Source of the DNA: Doryteuthis pealeii
Taxonomy: Eukaryota; Mollusca; Cephalopoda; Myopsida; Loliginidae
Direction of reading: 5' to 3'
NCBI GenBank assembly: GCA_023376005.1
Contig: CM042141.1
Coordinates: 99,858,712 to 99,922,711, forward strand
DNA length: 64,000 nt
The notes below the pieces were generated by a model. The model worked only from the letters and a program-made list of their open reading frames with translations. It was not told the origin of the DNA and did not search any database. The translations under genes were made by a program, and so were the position numbers. The stretch's first letter is position 1, and each line of letters starts with the position of its first letter. Of the stretch, positions 54,284-64,000 are shown piece after piece.

Positions 54284-55010
54284 TGTTCTTCTTTTTACAA
54301 TACGTTCCATCCAAACTTTTCTTTTTTAAAAACCAATATGATTAAATTATCATATTTACCATTCCTTACTCCCTGGATGTATGATATGCACCATAGTAAC
54401 CAACAAAAACCTGAGACATCTTTCTAAAAGAACTACGCACAACCTCCTTCAGGTAGGATATCACACGGCATTAAAAAGTAAGGGATTTGAATTAACAGAA
54501 AAATACCACTAGAACCCAAAAAACAATGAACTCTTGCCTATTTCTATTTTAACTCTTAACATCCTGTTGAGATTTTTCTAAGTCCAGAGCATTCCTATAA
54601 GGATATATTAAAAAAATGGCTAAAAATGACCTTTGCATCTAAAGTTACCTATTTCCCTAAAATCAAATATTTCTACATATGTTTAATATTAAATTTAAAC
54701 AAAATTATTGTTTGGGGCTGATTTGTTAAAAGAATGACTTCCAGCTGGGTGGAATAGGACTTTAAGAGTTAAAACATATCCTAACTTTATCTAAGTGACA
54801 GATGGGGTCTTAATATGCAAAAATGAAATGTGGGGTATGTAATAGAATTGTTGAAAGAAAATCTATACTTTTGAAAATCCCCAAACCATATTCAGAATAA
54901 ATATATCTTAACTGCAGTTCCAAAAACAGTTTATTGTAGCTTGATAAAATTTAAAAAAAATTCAAAACTTGTGTTGCACCTACTATGAAGTCAAAATAGG
55001 AAAAAAAAAA
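54284..55010. other. Intergenic, nothing recognised
   Basis: AT-rich unique-looking sequence without coding signal. Confidence 0.4.
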
Positions 55011-55011
55011 T

Positions 55012-55078
55012 TCAATTCAATAGTGATGGATCTGCGAGACTAACTTGTTAACCATTATACCATGGTTGGACGCCTTCG
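55012..55078 (-). mobile_element. SINE-B head fragment (reverse)
   Basis: ATAGTGATGGATCTGCGAGA and TTAACCATTATACCATGGTT are the complemented box B to box A region. The GGGAGGTAACTC motif follows at 55114. Confidence 0.7.
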
Positions 55079-56059
55079 TATGCTGGAGAAAAAGAGCGAG
55101 CAACTTGCTCTAAGGGAGGTAACTCTTCTATTCGAGAATATTTGCTATTGGTAACATTCCTCTAATTGTTGGAATGTCTTAAAGAGTTCATACTAATGGA
55201 CGCTAACATGATTATGTTACTCCACCTTGTTTTTTTGTTTGGCCTTAATTTTATTAAGTAAATATGTGGATTTAAAAACTTGCTGCATTATTTATTGAGC
55301 ATCATGGAAACTTTTACCAGAATCAGGAAAATAATTTCCCATATAGATTGAGTAAAATAGTGACTGAACAGCAGTTCAGTTATTGCTCTCATTTTTCTAA
55401 CCATAATGAAGAAAGATTCTATCTGTATGTTTGTTTGTACCATGACCTTGTGCCCAACCTTTTATAATGGAAATTGGCAAAGACTGAAATTTAATAAAAT
55501 CTACACTATTTTTGTTTTTGCATAAGAAAAGCTGAATAAAAATATATGGGTATAAATTAATGACATTAAAAAATTGATAAGAAAAATGATTAAAAAAATT
55601 AATCAAATTAATAAAAAGCAAATAAAAGAATAAATAAACAACCTAAAAACAAAAATATTTAAAGAATAAAAGGTAAAACAAATACATAGAAAAATATTTT
55701 TTATATAAATATGGATACGAGATTTATTTTTAACTTAAATCCTGGGCAACACCATGTAGCTCTGCTAGTAAAATATTTTGCAGCCTAATTTTTTTTTCAC
55801 AAATGTTTTAATATCAGATTATTGAATAAATAACGACAAATTTGAAATAATCTAGTAACAAGACCATAAAGAAATTGCTTTTTAGAGGCTTTCCAAGTTT
55901 CTCTTCATTTTGCTTAAGAACAATCTAATTAAATATTTTTGAATTATATTACTAAAAAGATTGAAAAAAAAAAAAAACTTATTCAAGGGAGATAATTATG
56001 AACAAGAGTTACGTTCCATGATACGATCATCAAGTCACGTCGACCGCACGTATCTTCAT

Positions 56060-56630
56060 AACTCTTCCTCGCCAACCACCCCTATTAGACACCCATTCCT
56101 GGAAGGTCCTCTGCACAGTATCCAGAATTCATGCAGAGCTGATCGATCTAGGTTTTTGCTGGTCCACCCACACTGGTGTGTCCATGTGTAGGTGTCTACA
56201 GGATAACGTCACTTATGATTTCATCCTTGCTTTACCATAAATGTCCAGCATATCTTGCTCGTTTTAGCCAAATGGTTTGTATGATAAGAGGCAAGTGGCC
56301 GTACAGTTGTTTCCTGGATTTGTTGAAGACAGCACGCAGCATCATTGTACAGTTCCCATCGAACGTATTCACTAAGCGCTTCGTTAGATTTCAAGTGGTG
56401 CAGCCTTATAGTAGTACTGACACAGCTACAGCTTGGAAGAATTTTTGCTTTATATTACCGAAGAGATAAGATGTCTATATGGTCGATAATCTGTCTACAG
56501 CACTCCATGCCGTTCCTATGCATATATGGACATCACTTTCCGTAGATGAGATATTACTACCTAGGTATGTGAACGGGTTTACTAATTTCAGAGGCTTACC
56601 ATTTATTGTGGAGATGTCTCCATCTTAGTT
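56060..56630 (-). pseudogene. LINE-W fragment
   Basis: The complement carries the same landmarks as 40690-41600: TGTGTCCATGTGTAGGTGTC, TGTATGATAAGAGGCAAGTG, AAGTGGTGCAGCCTTATAGT and GATGAGATATTACTACCTAG. Frames are broken and the YADD region is absent. Confidence 0.8.
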
Positions 56631-57004
56631 TAAAAATCAGATGCAGTAAGATCAACAAAGATTTAAATGAACAAAAGCTGTTTACTTGTGACGTTAAAAA
56701 AAAAACAGCATTCACCGGAAGCAATTGCAGGTGGGGTGCAGTCGACGTATTCTATACCCCACCGACAAGATGGGGAAACTGAGTCACTTTGAAGTGTAAA
56801 CATTTATTGAAGAGTTGAAAGTCGAGTAAAAAACAAATTTGGACTCTCCAGCCGTCAGAAGTAACATATCAGTTGTGTCTCTCTGTCCTTTGGGACAGGA
56901 TGGCTTCACTCCCCACAGGCATTCTGTGTACCTGTCACACAAGTGCTTTTTCACCCTCCATTTACACAGAGGTCACACGTACCATTTGCGTCTTTTATCT
57001 AGAC

Positions 57005-57270
57005 CAGAGATCATCAAACTTCATGGTGGGCTGTATAATTGAAAAAAAATAACGAGCGCGGGCCACGTTATTATTGTGTTCAATACTTGCTAGCCAGAAC
57101 GAAAGCTCTGAGAAAAAGATCTAAAACAAAATTTATCTTTCCATGTTATATTCATGGATGAGTGGCATAAGATGCAGAAAAACAAATTTAACCAACATAT
57201 TTATTTTCAAAACATTATCAAAGAACGCAACATTCAATACCGTTGGCGGGCCGTAGTTTGGTGACCCCTG
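57005..57270. mobile_element. hAT-type MITE with 8-bp TSD
   Basis: The ends CAGAGATCATCAAACT and the complement of AGTTTGGTGACCCCTG form imperfect TIRs with the CAGNG...C(N)CTG hAT signature. The flanks ATCTAGAC (56997-57004) and ATCTAGAG (57271-57278) are an 8-bp duplication with one mismatch. Non-coding. Confidence 0.85.
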
Positions 57271-57547
57271 ATCTAGAGGACAGGGACTTCACTTCCCACA
57301 GGTATTCCGCGTACCTGTCACGTGATGGCCTTTCTAAACAGAAAGTGACGACTTTAATTCTCTTTTCAGTAATCCCAGGGCTATCTACAAGGACTCTTTT
57401 CTATTGGAACATTTATTCTAACACATATTATTTTGTATTCTTCTATTCTGTTTTGTATTGTTTCTGTCCGAGTTTACTCAGACAATAAACTTCTATTTCT
57501 CTTAATTTTTGATATGAAGTTTTATAATTAGTATTATTTGGATTATT

Positions 57548-57735
57548 CTTTATTACCTGTACAATGTTTCGGTCGATGTACCCTCCGACCTTCTTCAGGT
57601 ATTTCTTGTCAGGCTCAGGAGCCTTCTCTAACGATAAGAAGGTTCCCGAGTTCTAGAAGGCTCCTGAGTCCGACAAGAAATACCCGAAAAGGCTGGAGGG
57701 TACATTGGCCGAAACGTTGTACAGATAACAATGAT
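57548..57735. repeat. Hairpin with paired GGCCGAAAC motifs (Penelope-type)
   Basis: The left arm (CTGTACAATGTTTCGGTCGA, GTACCCTCCGACCTTCTTCA) is complemented from about 57660 (GACAAGAAATACCCGAAAAG, GGAGGGTACATTGGCCGAAA). On the - strand the left arm reads CTGAAGA, a GGTCG/CGACC stem, then GAAAC. Related to 34014-34300. Confidence 0.65.
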
Positions 57736-58063
57736 ACTAAATGTATATTTGTTATCACCTTCATCGGGATCTGTTCTATATCTATCATCATACTAAAGTG
57801 AATCAATGGTTATTTTCTAAAGGCTTTTTTCTGTTTAGTTTAATGTCACAAAATTCATATTAAAATATTCCTTAGTTTTAGAATTGATTATTTTAAAAAA
57901 ATCGTAATAATCGTAATTTGCAATTAATTCAAAAGCTCACCCATCTCTTACTCACATTCAGCCTGTCACTTTCCTTCTCTTTACGTATATCTTCATTACC
58001 CCCTCGTTATATATGTTAGTTTCTCAGTGAGTGTAAAGAAAATAGCAGTCGGAATTAGGTCAA

Positions 58064-58208
58064 ATTAATTTTTAGAGAAATACGACCGGAGAATTAAAAA
58101 GAAAAACATTTGAATCCTTTTGTAAGATTTCTATGCAAGGTTCCCTTACAAAAGGATTCAAATGTTTTTTCTTTTTAATTCTCCGGTCGTATTTCTCTAA
58201 AAATTAAT
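58064..58208. repeat. Near-perfect 63-bp-arm hairpin
   Basis: Arms 58064-58126 and 58145-58208, loop of 18 nt. Includes TACGACCGGAGAATTAAAAA and its complement. Confidence 0.9.
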
Positions 58209-58538
58209 GCACTTTGCAAATTTACTTTTCCCTAATCCCAATTATCTACCCAGAGCTCAATTTCTTGAAAGATCACACCCTGAAGAATATATAAAAAAAT
58301 ATAAATTCAATACCCTAAAAAAGTGATTTTAAAATTTAAAAGTTAATTTTCTTAAAACTAAAAAAATAAATAATGTGGAATGTTTTTTTCGTAGTTTAAA
58401 AAAAAAAATTTTTCTTTAAATTGATGCAAAAAATTTTTTTTATCTAAGTTAAAATGAGTTTTACTATCTTAAAAATTTCAAGGTCAATTTTACATGTCTG
58501 TCACTATCCGTGCCTAACTTGAAAATTTAACAAAAGAT

Positions 58539-58670
58539 AGCCCTGAATTTTATGTTTGAAAAAAAATATTTCCCAAGATTTTTATAAATTAAAAAAAAAA
58601 AAATTGACGATTTTTTAAAAATTTATAAAAATCTTGGGAAATATTTTTTTCAAACATAAAATTCAGGGCT
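58539..58670. repeat. Near-perfect 50-bp-arm hairpin
   Basis: Arms 58539-58589 and 58621-58670 pair AGCCCTGAATTTTATGTTTG with its complement around an A/T loop. No relation seen to the hairpin 330 bp upstream except the architecture. Confidence 0.9.
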
Positions 58671-58945
58671 GGATGACAAAACGGGCCGAATTCTCTCCCT
58701 TTCTAAATAAATATTTCAGTTTTGACAGAGAAAAGTCTTTTTGGCTACACTTCCAAGAAAAAATATTTTTAAAGATATTGAATAGAAAATCCAGTGTTTA
58801 TCTTTTATTTCAAAATACCCGGATGTGAAAATATACGGGATAGTAAAAAATAGCGTTTTCAGGTAACCATAGAATTCGTTCAGAGGCTCAATCTAAGGGA
58901 GATAAGCCGCGTACACAAAATAGGAGTTATACCCCTTTCTTTTGC

Positions 58946-58972
58946 CCCCTCTCTCTCTCTCTCTCTCTTTCT

Positions 58973-59003
<31 letters not shown>
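58946..59003. repeat. (CT)n(AT)n microsatellite
   Basis: CT runs followed by a short TA run, directly before a SINE-C end. Confidence 0.95.
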
Positions 59004-59004
59004 G

Positions 59005-59100
59005 TGTAAAAGTAAGTAAAGTCGTCGGGGCGGCCTAAAGTCGGTATCAGCCAGTCAGCGAGGGAGTCTATCCTTTTCAATAGCGCTAGACCAAGCTGTA
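59005..59100 (-). mobile_element. SINE-C 3' fragment (reverse)
   Basis: AAGTAAGTAAAGTCGTCGGG, CGGCCTAAAGTCGGTATCAG and AGCGCTAGACCAAG are the complemented tail; the tRNA-like head is missing. Confidence 0.8.
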
Positions 59101-59189
59101 CGACTGAGTAACCCCGGCCCCTTGATAGTCAACCCTATCATCATCCATTCAACAGTATCATGGAATATGCACACGCCATTTGCACTGAG

Positions 59190-59651
59190 GGATTTTTCAC
59201 TTAAAAAAAAATCAAATTGTCCATCAATGCGAAAGTTTTGTGTTAGTATACTGACTACTGATACCAAAAATTAGATCTTTTACATTGTTTGAAGAAATAG
59301 CATCAAAGATCGTCTATTAAAATGCACTAAAAATCTTCGTTTTCGCAAAATTTAGCCAAGAAATTGGTTAGAAAATTTACCGTTTTCAATATTTAAATCA
59401 GAAATGTTATTTTATTTTATTAAAATGAAACGAATTAAATATCATAAATAGAATTCAAATTGAAAATGTGTCCCCCCATCATCACCTCTGATATGCTGCT
59501 TTTTACCTTATTAAGCTGTAACAGACGATCTTGATGCTATTTCCTCAAACAATGGTACAAGTAAAAGATCTAATTTTGGTATCAGTATTCAGTATACTAA
59601 CACACAACTTTCCCATAGATGGACAATTTGATATTTTAAAAAGTGAAAAAT
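59190..59651. mobile_element. MITE with about 125-bp inverted arms
   Basis: 59190-59315 (ATTTTTCACTT, GTTAGTATACTGACTACTGA, AGATCGTCT) is complemented by 59523-59651. The arms are roughly 85-90 percent identical by eye around a loop of about 210 bp. Confidence 0.8.
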
Positions 59652-59654
59652 TGA

Positions 59655-60255
59655 CCTACCCTAATATCCCAGCACCTCGAATTAAAAATGTATTATTCTA
59701 AAATAGTGAATTTTTAAATACTTTCATATAGTGCTCGCATTTTTTCCTCTGCTATGTATTGTGTCTTTCGGTATATATGGAGAGCGTTCGTTTCTATTCT
59801 TATGTATTATGAGAGACACCCGTGGTTATTCCCTCATATTTGAATATTTACTTACTTACTGGAGTAGCTTCATTTTCTTACTATCTTCTGTAGTCTGTAG
59901 CTATCTTCATGGCTTCTCTTTCTTCTAACTGGTCTTTTGTTGACTGGTCTAGGTCTTCTATACATCTGGCTCTTCAAGATGCTGGTCTGTTGTTGACTGT
60001 CTGATTATGCCAAGGCTGCCATTAGTTCTCTCAGAGACAATGCAAGGCATATATCTTTTTGTGATCACATTTTTATTAATTTCACAACCAGACTTTATCT
60101 AGGATTCTCAACCGCACGCGGAAAGTAACGCCGAGCCCATGCTTACATTAGGACGTCTCACAGTTTAACTGACTCCCAGTTCATATAATCGATAATGTGT
60201 CAAACATTTCAATGTTTGACATTATCGATCATATGTGCTGGAGTCAGTTCAGCTT
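59655..60255. other. Intergenic; short 46-bp inverted pair at its end
   Basis: About 60150-60200 (GACGTCTCACAGTTTAACTG, CATATAATCGATAATGTGTC) is complemented by about 60215-60265, a foldback. Nothing else recognised. Confidence 0.5.
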
Positions 60256-60257
60256 TG

Positions 60258-60560
60258 AGACGTCCTAATGTACGGCTACTTACTTCCCATCTCACAAACC
60301 ATCCAAGTAAGACGAACAAGACATGCTGGAGAAGTGAGGACGAAAAAGACATGCCCGGACTGCTGGAGAAGTATAGACGAACTCATAAGTGACGTTCTCC
60401 TATGGACTCGTACACATTGTTCATCAGCTCTGTGCTCTGAGTGTCGTCTAGAGGACATACCAAAAGGGATGGCCAATTGGGACGGATGGCGAGAGAGAGA
60501 AAGAGAGCCAAGGAAATATGTGCTGTTGATACGCCTTGATAATGATTCCACAGACATACT
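60258..60560 (+). pseudogene. LINE-W 3' fragment
   Basis: Translated pieces LPISQTIQVRRTRHAGE, IDELISDVLLWTRTH and GMANWDGWRE match the C-terminal region of LINE-W. Part of the WRS-DE block is duplicated. The copy lacks the GAT tail. Confidence 0.8.
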
Positions 60561-61051
60561 AATGCTAACATTGGTCTATACAGACTCTTTCTTTTGTATA
60601 TATAGATTTTCACGTATCACAATATGAGAAATCTGTGTTAAAAGTTCAAATAGATTATTTTGGTGTGTGGGGATTACCTCCCTTGTATGCCAAATATTTC
60701 TCCTAATGGCCACTAGGTAGTGTAGTCAAACCTGGTATAAAAGAAAGCGCGAAAACTCAAAGTCTCCTCGACCTCGGCCGTGAGTTGGTACACACCTCTG
60801 TGCATGAACGCTTGGTCAAGAAACATGTGACATCGTTTTCCTCTTATCACGTGCATCAATACCTTAAATGGACCAGACTCTGTCTTCCGAGACACTGGGG
60901 CTTTTCGCTCTCCAACAACCTCGTGTCGCATTGAACAAGACAACATAGAACTATACATTTCTTAAAAATGGTAATCTTCACACAAAACTTCTAATTCTTT
61001 TATACGTACGTACGCTAAAGACTTTTACGCTTTGGATATTTTCAGTCAGAT

Positions 61052-61690
61052 TAGGTTGGTTGGTTGGTTGTTTTTTATGGCATGTCAACCCTTGTTGAGT
61101 TATTTTATGCCGAAGCCGTTTTGTTTTATTCATTCTTGTTGGGTATTCAATTTTTTTTCAAACTCAATGTAAAAAAACATTTTTACTACTCATCCTTTGA
61201 TCTATTCAACCCATAGATGGGACCCCAACAGGTACTACCACTCCGGGTCAGGGTGGACCTAGGAGTAATGGCGATAAAGGGGTACTCCACATTCTCCTGA
61301 GTTCCAGAATTGAAACTTCACCACTAGATGCAGTTTAACATCATACCCAGGACACTAACACCCCCAGCCACCACCTTCTTGCACATATCTAATAAAAAGG
61401 ACCGGGGGTTGCCATAAGGGCAATAGAGTTGGGACAATCACATAGGTGCTAGGGCTTGACGTGACTATCTGGTTGATCTCGGTGGCCTATCTGACCGTCC
61501 GTCTAGCCTAAGTAAGGGCCAAAGTGGAGTGTTGCATGTCATGGATTGCTCAACAACCAGGATTTCGTCCTTAAGTATCACGGGTCGCTACTCACGCCCA
61601 ACACGTCGCCCCATTAGGGGGATTTTACCCCTCTGCAGAGGTGCAGTCGACGTATTTTACAGCCCCAGCCAACAGGGCGGCAATCAGGCA
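61052..61690 (+). repeat. Repeat-M, longest forward copy
   Basis: From GGTTGGTTGG and TATGGCATGTCAACCCTTG through ACCCATAGATGGGACCCCAA, CAGGTACTACCACTCCGGGT and GGTGCTAGGGCTTGACGTGA to CCTCTGCAGAGGTGCAGTCG and CCAGCCAACAGGG. No ORF, no clear target duplication; possibly the 3' part of a longer retroelement. Confidence 0.75.
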
Positions 61691-61854
61691 ATCACATTAG
61701 GACATTTCTCAACATATACTCTCTATGTACAACGTTTTATCTCATTGTCTTTCTTATAGTCCTTCTATTAAGTTTTCTCAGACAATAAAATATGTTGTTG
61801 ATTCGTTGTAAATTGAAGGAGAAGAAGAATAAATAAAAACGAGAGAAAGAAAGA

Positions 61855-61930
61855 TACTAGAAGAAGAAGAAGAGAGAGAAAGAAGATAATAGAAGAAGAA
61901 GAAGAAGAAGAAGAAGAAGAAGAAGAAGAG
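61855..61930. repeat. (GAA)n repeat
   Basis: Imperfect AGAAGA tract, purest at 61892-61928. Confidence 0.95.
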
Positions 61931-62006
61931 AAAATTGACGAGTAAAAAGAAGTGAATTTATTCTATACGAGGAATATATATTCAACCATCATTGCTCTAC
62001 AAGCAG

Positions 62007-62127
62007 TTGGGCGTCCCATCATGATTTATTGGTTAGCAAGCTTGTCTCGCAGATCCATTACTACCGAATCGCAAGTTCGATCCTCGCCGGATGTACCATA
62101 CATGAGACCGTTTGTCACATCTGTATT
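62007..62127 (+). mobile_element. SINE-B, best-preserved head
   Basis: GGGCGTCCCATCATGATTTA, TTGGTTAGCAAGCTTGTCTC and GCAAGTTCGATCCTCGCC; box B matches the tRNA consensus. The tail is truncated after TTTGTCACATC. Confidence 0.82.
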
Positions 62128-62329
62128 AAAAGAAAGTTGTTTTTCTGAGCAATCCTCTACGTGAGTCAAAACAAAAATCCTGCAACGCCTTCGTTTAGTT
62201 CTTTTCTCTTTTTCTTAATTCTAACAAAACAAAATGGTGCTGGGTTTTCTTTTGGTTACCAATGAAATCAACTTCCTTTGCAAAACTAAGTTACATTAGA
62301 TTAGCTCTCCTGTTAAGGAAGGAAGGAAA

Positions 62330-62560
62330 GGTGTTGTAATGGAATATTCCACAATCTCTCTCATGTGGTCTGAGTATATATATAATGAGCACGGCATTAT
62401 ACTGGGCTGGCTTCGAGGATTAGTAGCGTACCTCACTATTCTTTGTCTGTCTTATTGTATCTCTCTGCAATGAAACCCTCTATCTTAAATCTACGAATGT
62501 GTAGACTGGTTCTTCCACCGACTACAACCTTGTCTGATTGTATCCATTTTAAGGATACAA
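62330..62560 (+). mobile_element. Possible LTR/promoter fragment
   Basis: TGTTGTAATGGAATATTCC resembles the start of many invertebrate LTR-retrotransposon LTRs. A TATATATATAATGAGC box follows at about 62373. No internal region, primer-binding site or second LTR was found. Confidence 0.25.
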
Positions 62561-64000
62561 CAAAAGGTACAAAAATAGGAAGAAGCTGTCTGTGTTAATT
62601 GTTTAAACTAGAAAAGAAGATGATAGCGAGTCAATAGGGATTCATGAAGAGGGCACTTTTGGTCGAAAATGAAAAATGGGCAAATAAAATCTTGATCACA
62701 AAAGTCAACGGAATTTTACATTTGTCATCATTTGATTTTACTTCGTTTTCGGGTGCTGAAGTCACTGCCAGGACACAGAAAATATCAATATTCTTCCCTT
62801 GGTAATCCGCTCTTTTATGGATTAGCAGGAGGGGCATACGCTACATTCGTCTTGCGAGATTCTCTTCGAAAACGAGACCATTAAAAAAATAGATAGTGAC
62901 TCAGGGAGCAGCCATGCTTTACTCTCCCGGATATCTTGCATGCAAACACATATCGGCTATTAAATAGTTAACTAACCACGTATTCGGGCTGTTGATTGGC
63001 TGTGGTTTAATTCACGTGACCGTACCGAGTCTATAAGTTTAAGTGGTGGATTCCAACATGCCTTATACAACAGAAACTGCAAAACCTCTCACTAAATTTT
63101 CCACCATAACATGCTACTCGAGCTGAGGTTATCAAACCGACAAACATACGAAGATAACCTTCTACGTTAAAACCATAGCTTGCCACCGCTACAGATCCAT
63201 TTCTACTGAATAGATAATTCGATCCTCGTTGGATACCCACACTTGCGACTTTGTGTCACATTTTACCCGTGGCGAACGGTTTAGTAAATACCAACAAGCA
63301 GTTACTCATTAGCGCGAGTTATGATAACTAAATATGACAAGTGAATGATGACAACCTTTAGTTGTCGGTACTATGGTCCCCTTGTAACGTAATAGAGAGG
63401 GGAGAGAGACAGGAATGTAACAGTGACGTGTAAATTAGCACGGAAGAGTTTTTAGAAGAAAAAAAATTACGTGTAGATTAGAATGGAAAAGTTTAAGAAT
63501 GAACCAGCACAAGGCCACATGGCATTTTTCTATCGGATGAGACCTGACACGTGGCGAAGTGGGAGAGAGGCAGAGTGAGAGGTGAGATGTTAGTGAGTTT
63601 GGGACGATGCGCTGACTGAGCATGACGTGACTCTCGCTCCGGACGATTGTGACTTGGAGGAAAATAAAAATCTCACGAGAACAAGTATCGTCTTGTGTTG
63701 TTACTAAAAGCTATAAATAGCACAAGACAGGATGTCCCCAGCACCCCAAATTGGTTTCCAGACTCCAAACAACAGGGAATTGTCAGTGAACTGAGCATCG
63801 GTCCAGCAACCAAGATTCGAGCCTTTCCAATGCAGTACCGGTCCAGATATAAGTATAAAATTAATATTACTACCAACACATCATCACTTCCACAGATAAG
63901 GGCCATAAAATAACAAACGTTGACACGTCATCTCTCCATTCCGAAACGAGAGCGTAACGTAACAACCGAACCAGAGATTTGCCAGACAACTCAACATCAG
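62561..64000. other. Right-hand flank; SINE-B copy at 63178-63297, otherwise unrecognised
   Basis: 63178-63297 is a SINE-B copy (box-B-like AATTCGATCCTCGTTGG, tail TTTGTGTCACATTTTACCCG). The remainder is somewhat less AT-rich; no conserved protein or RNA was recognised. AAAATAAAAATCTC at 63661 could be an LTR or gene polyadenylation signal. Confidence 0.5.

Noticed and set aside
63661..63760. LTR end plus primer-binding site
   Set aside because: An AATAAAAA signal is present, but no primer-binding complement, polypurine tract or gag sequence follows before the window ends.

Overview
This is a eukaryotic, strongly AT-rich window from a repeat-laden animal genome. The best fit is a mollusc, perhaps a cephalopod. 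The evidence is orthologues of three animal genes with canonical GT-AG introns, many tRNA-derived SINEs, LINE fragments, MITEs and (AT)n/(GT)n tracts, and scattered copies of an AAGGGAGATAACTC-like motif that I recall as common in mollusc DNA. The species cannot be fixed from sequence alone.

Three protein-coding genes could be reconstructed exon by exon. (1) An RFESD-like Rieske [2Fe-2S] protein lies on the + strand: coding exons 6307-6477 and 8216-8451, plus a candidate first exon at 106-175 whose phase fits and which gives a 158-residue product. (2) EDEM2, the ER degradation-enhancing alpha-mannosidase, lies on the - strand in ten coding exons from 38426 down to 19098. It encodes 714 residues with every exon junction in phase, and its C-terminal tail is greatly expanded. 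(3) RPS10, the 40S ribosomal protein eS10, lies on the + strand: five coding exons 47346-52375, 159 residues, with a probable non-coding TOP-type first exon at 45434-45467. The genes are functionally unrelated: mitochondrial/redox-type iron-sulphur protein, ER glycoprotein quality control, and translation. No operon-like logic applies.

Layout: 1-8.45 kb RFESD-like gene with large repeat-filled introns; 8.45-19 kb intergenic sequence with a reverse-strand LINE reverse-transcriptase remnant (11.9-12.9 kb), SINEs and a candidate solo LTR; 19.1-38.4 kb EDEM2; 38.5-45.4 kb intergenic sequence with SINEs, a LINE fragment that keeps its YADD box, and a foldback element; 45.4-52.4 kb RPS10; 52.4-64 kb intergenic sequence with MITEs, long hairpins, SINEs and LINE tails and no recognisable gene.

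The most interesting signals are non-coding. RPS10 intron 2 holds two 151-bp segments that read as identical inside an otherwise diverged tandem duplication (a candidate intronic structured RNA, C/D-snoRNA-like). Several long inverted repeats carry hammerhead-ribozyme-like cores with palindromic stem III, as in Penelope-like elements. One transposon family leaves exact 6-bp target duplications at both copies. Working names used here for repeats (SINE-A, SINE-B, SINE-C, Repeat-M, Repeat-P, LINE-W, Foldback-F) are mine, not database names. All matches were made by eye.
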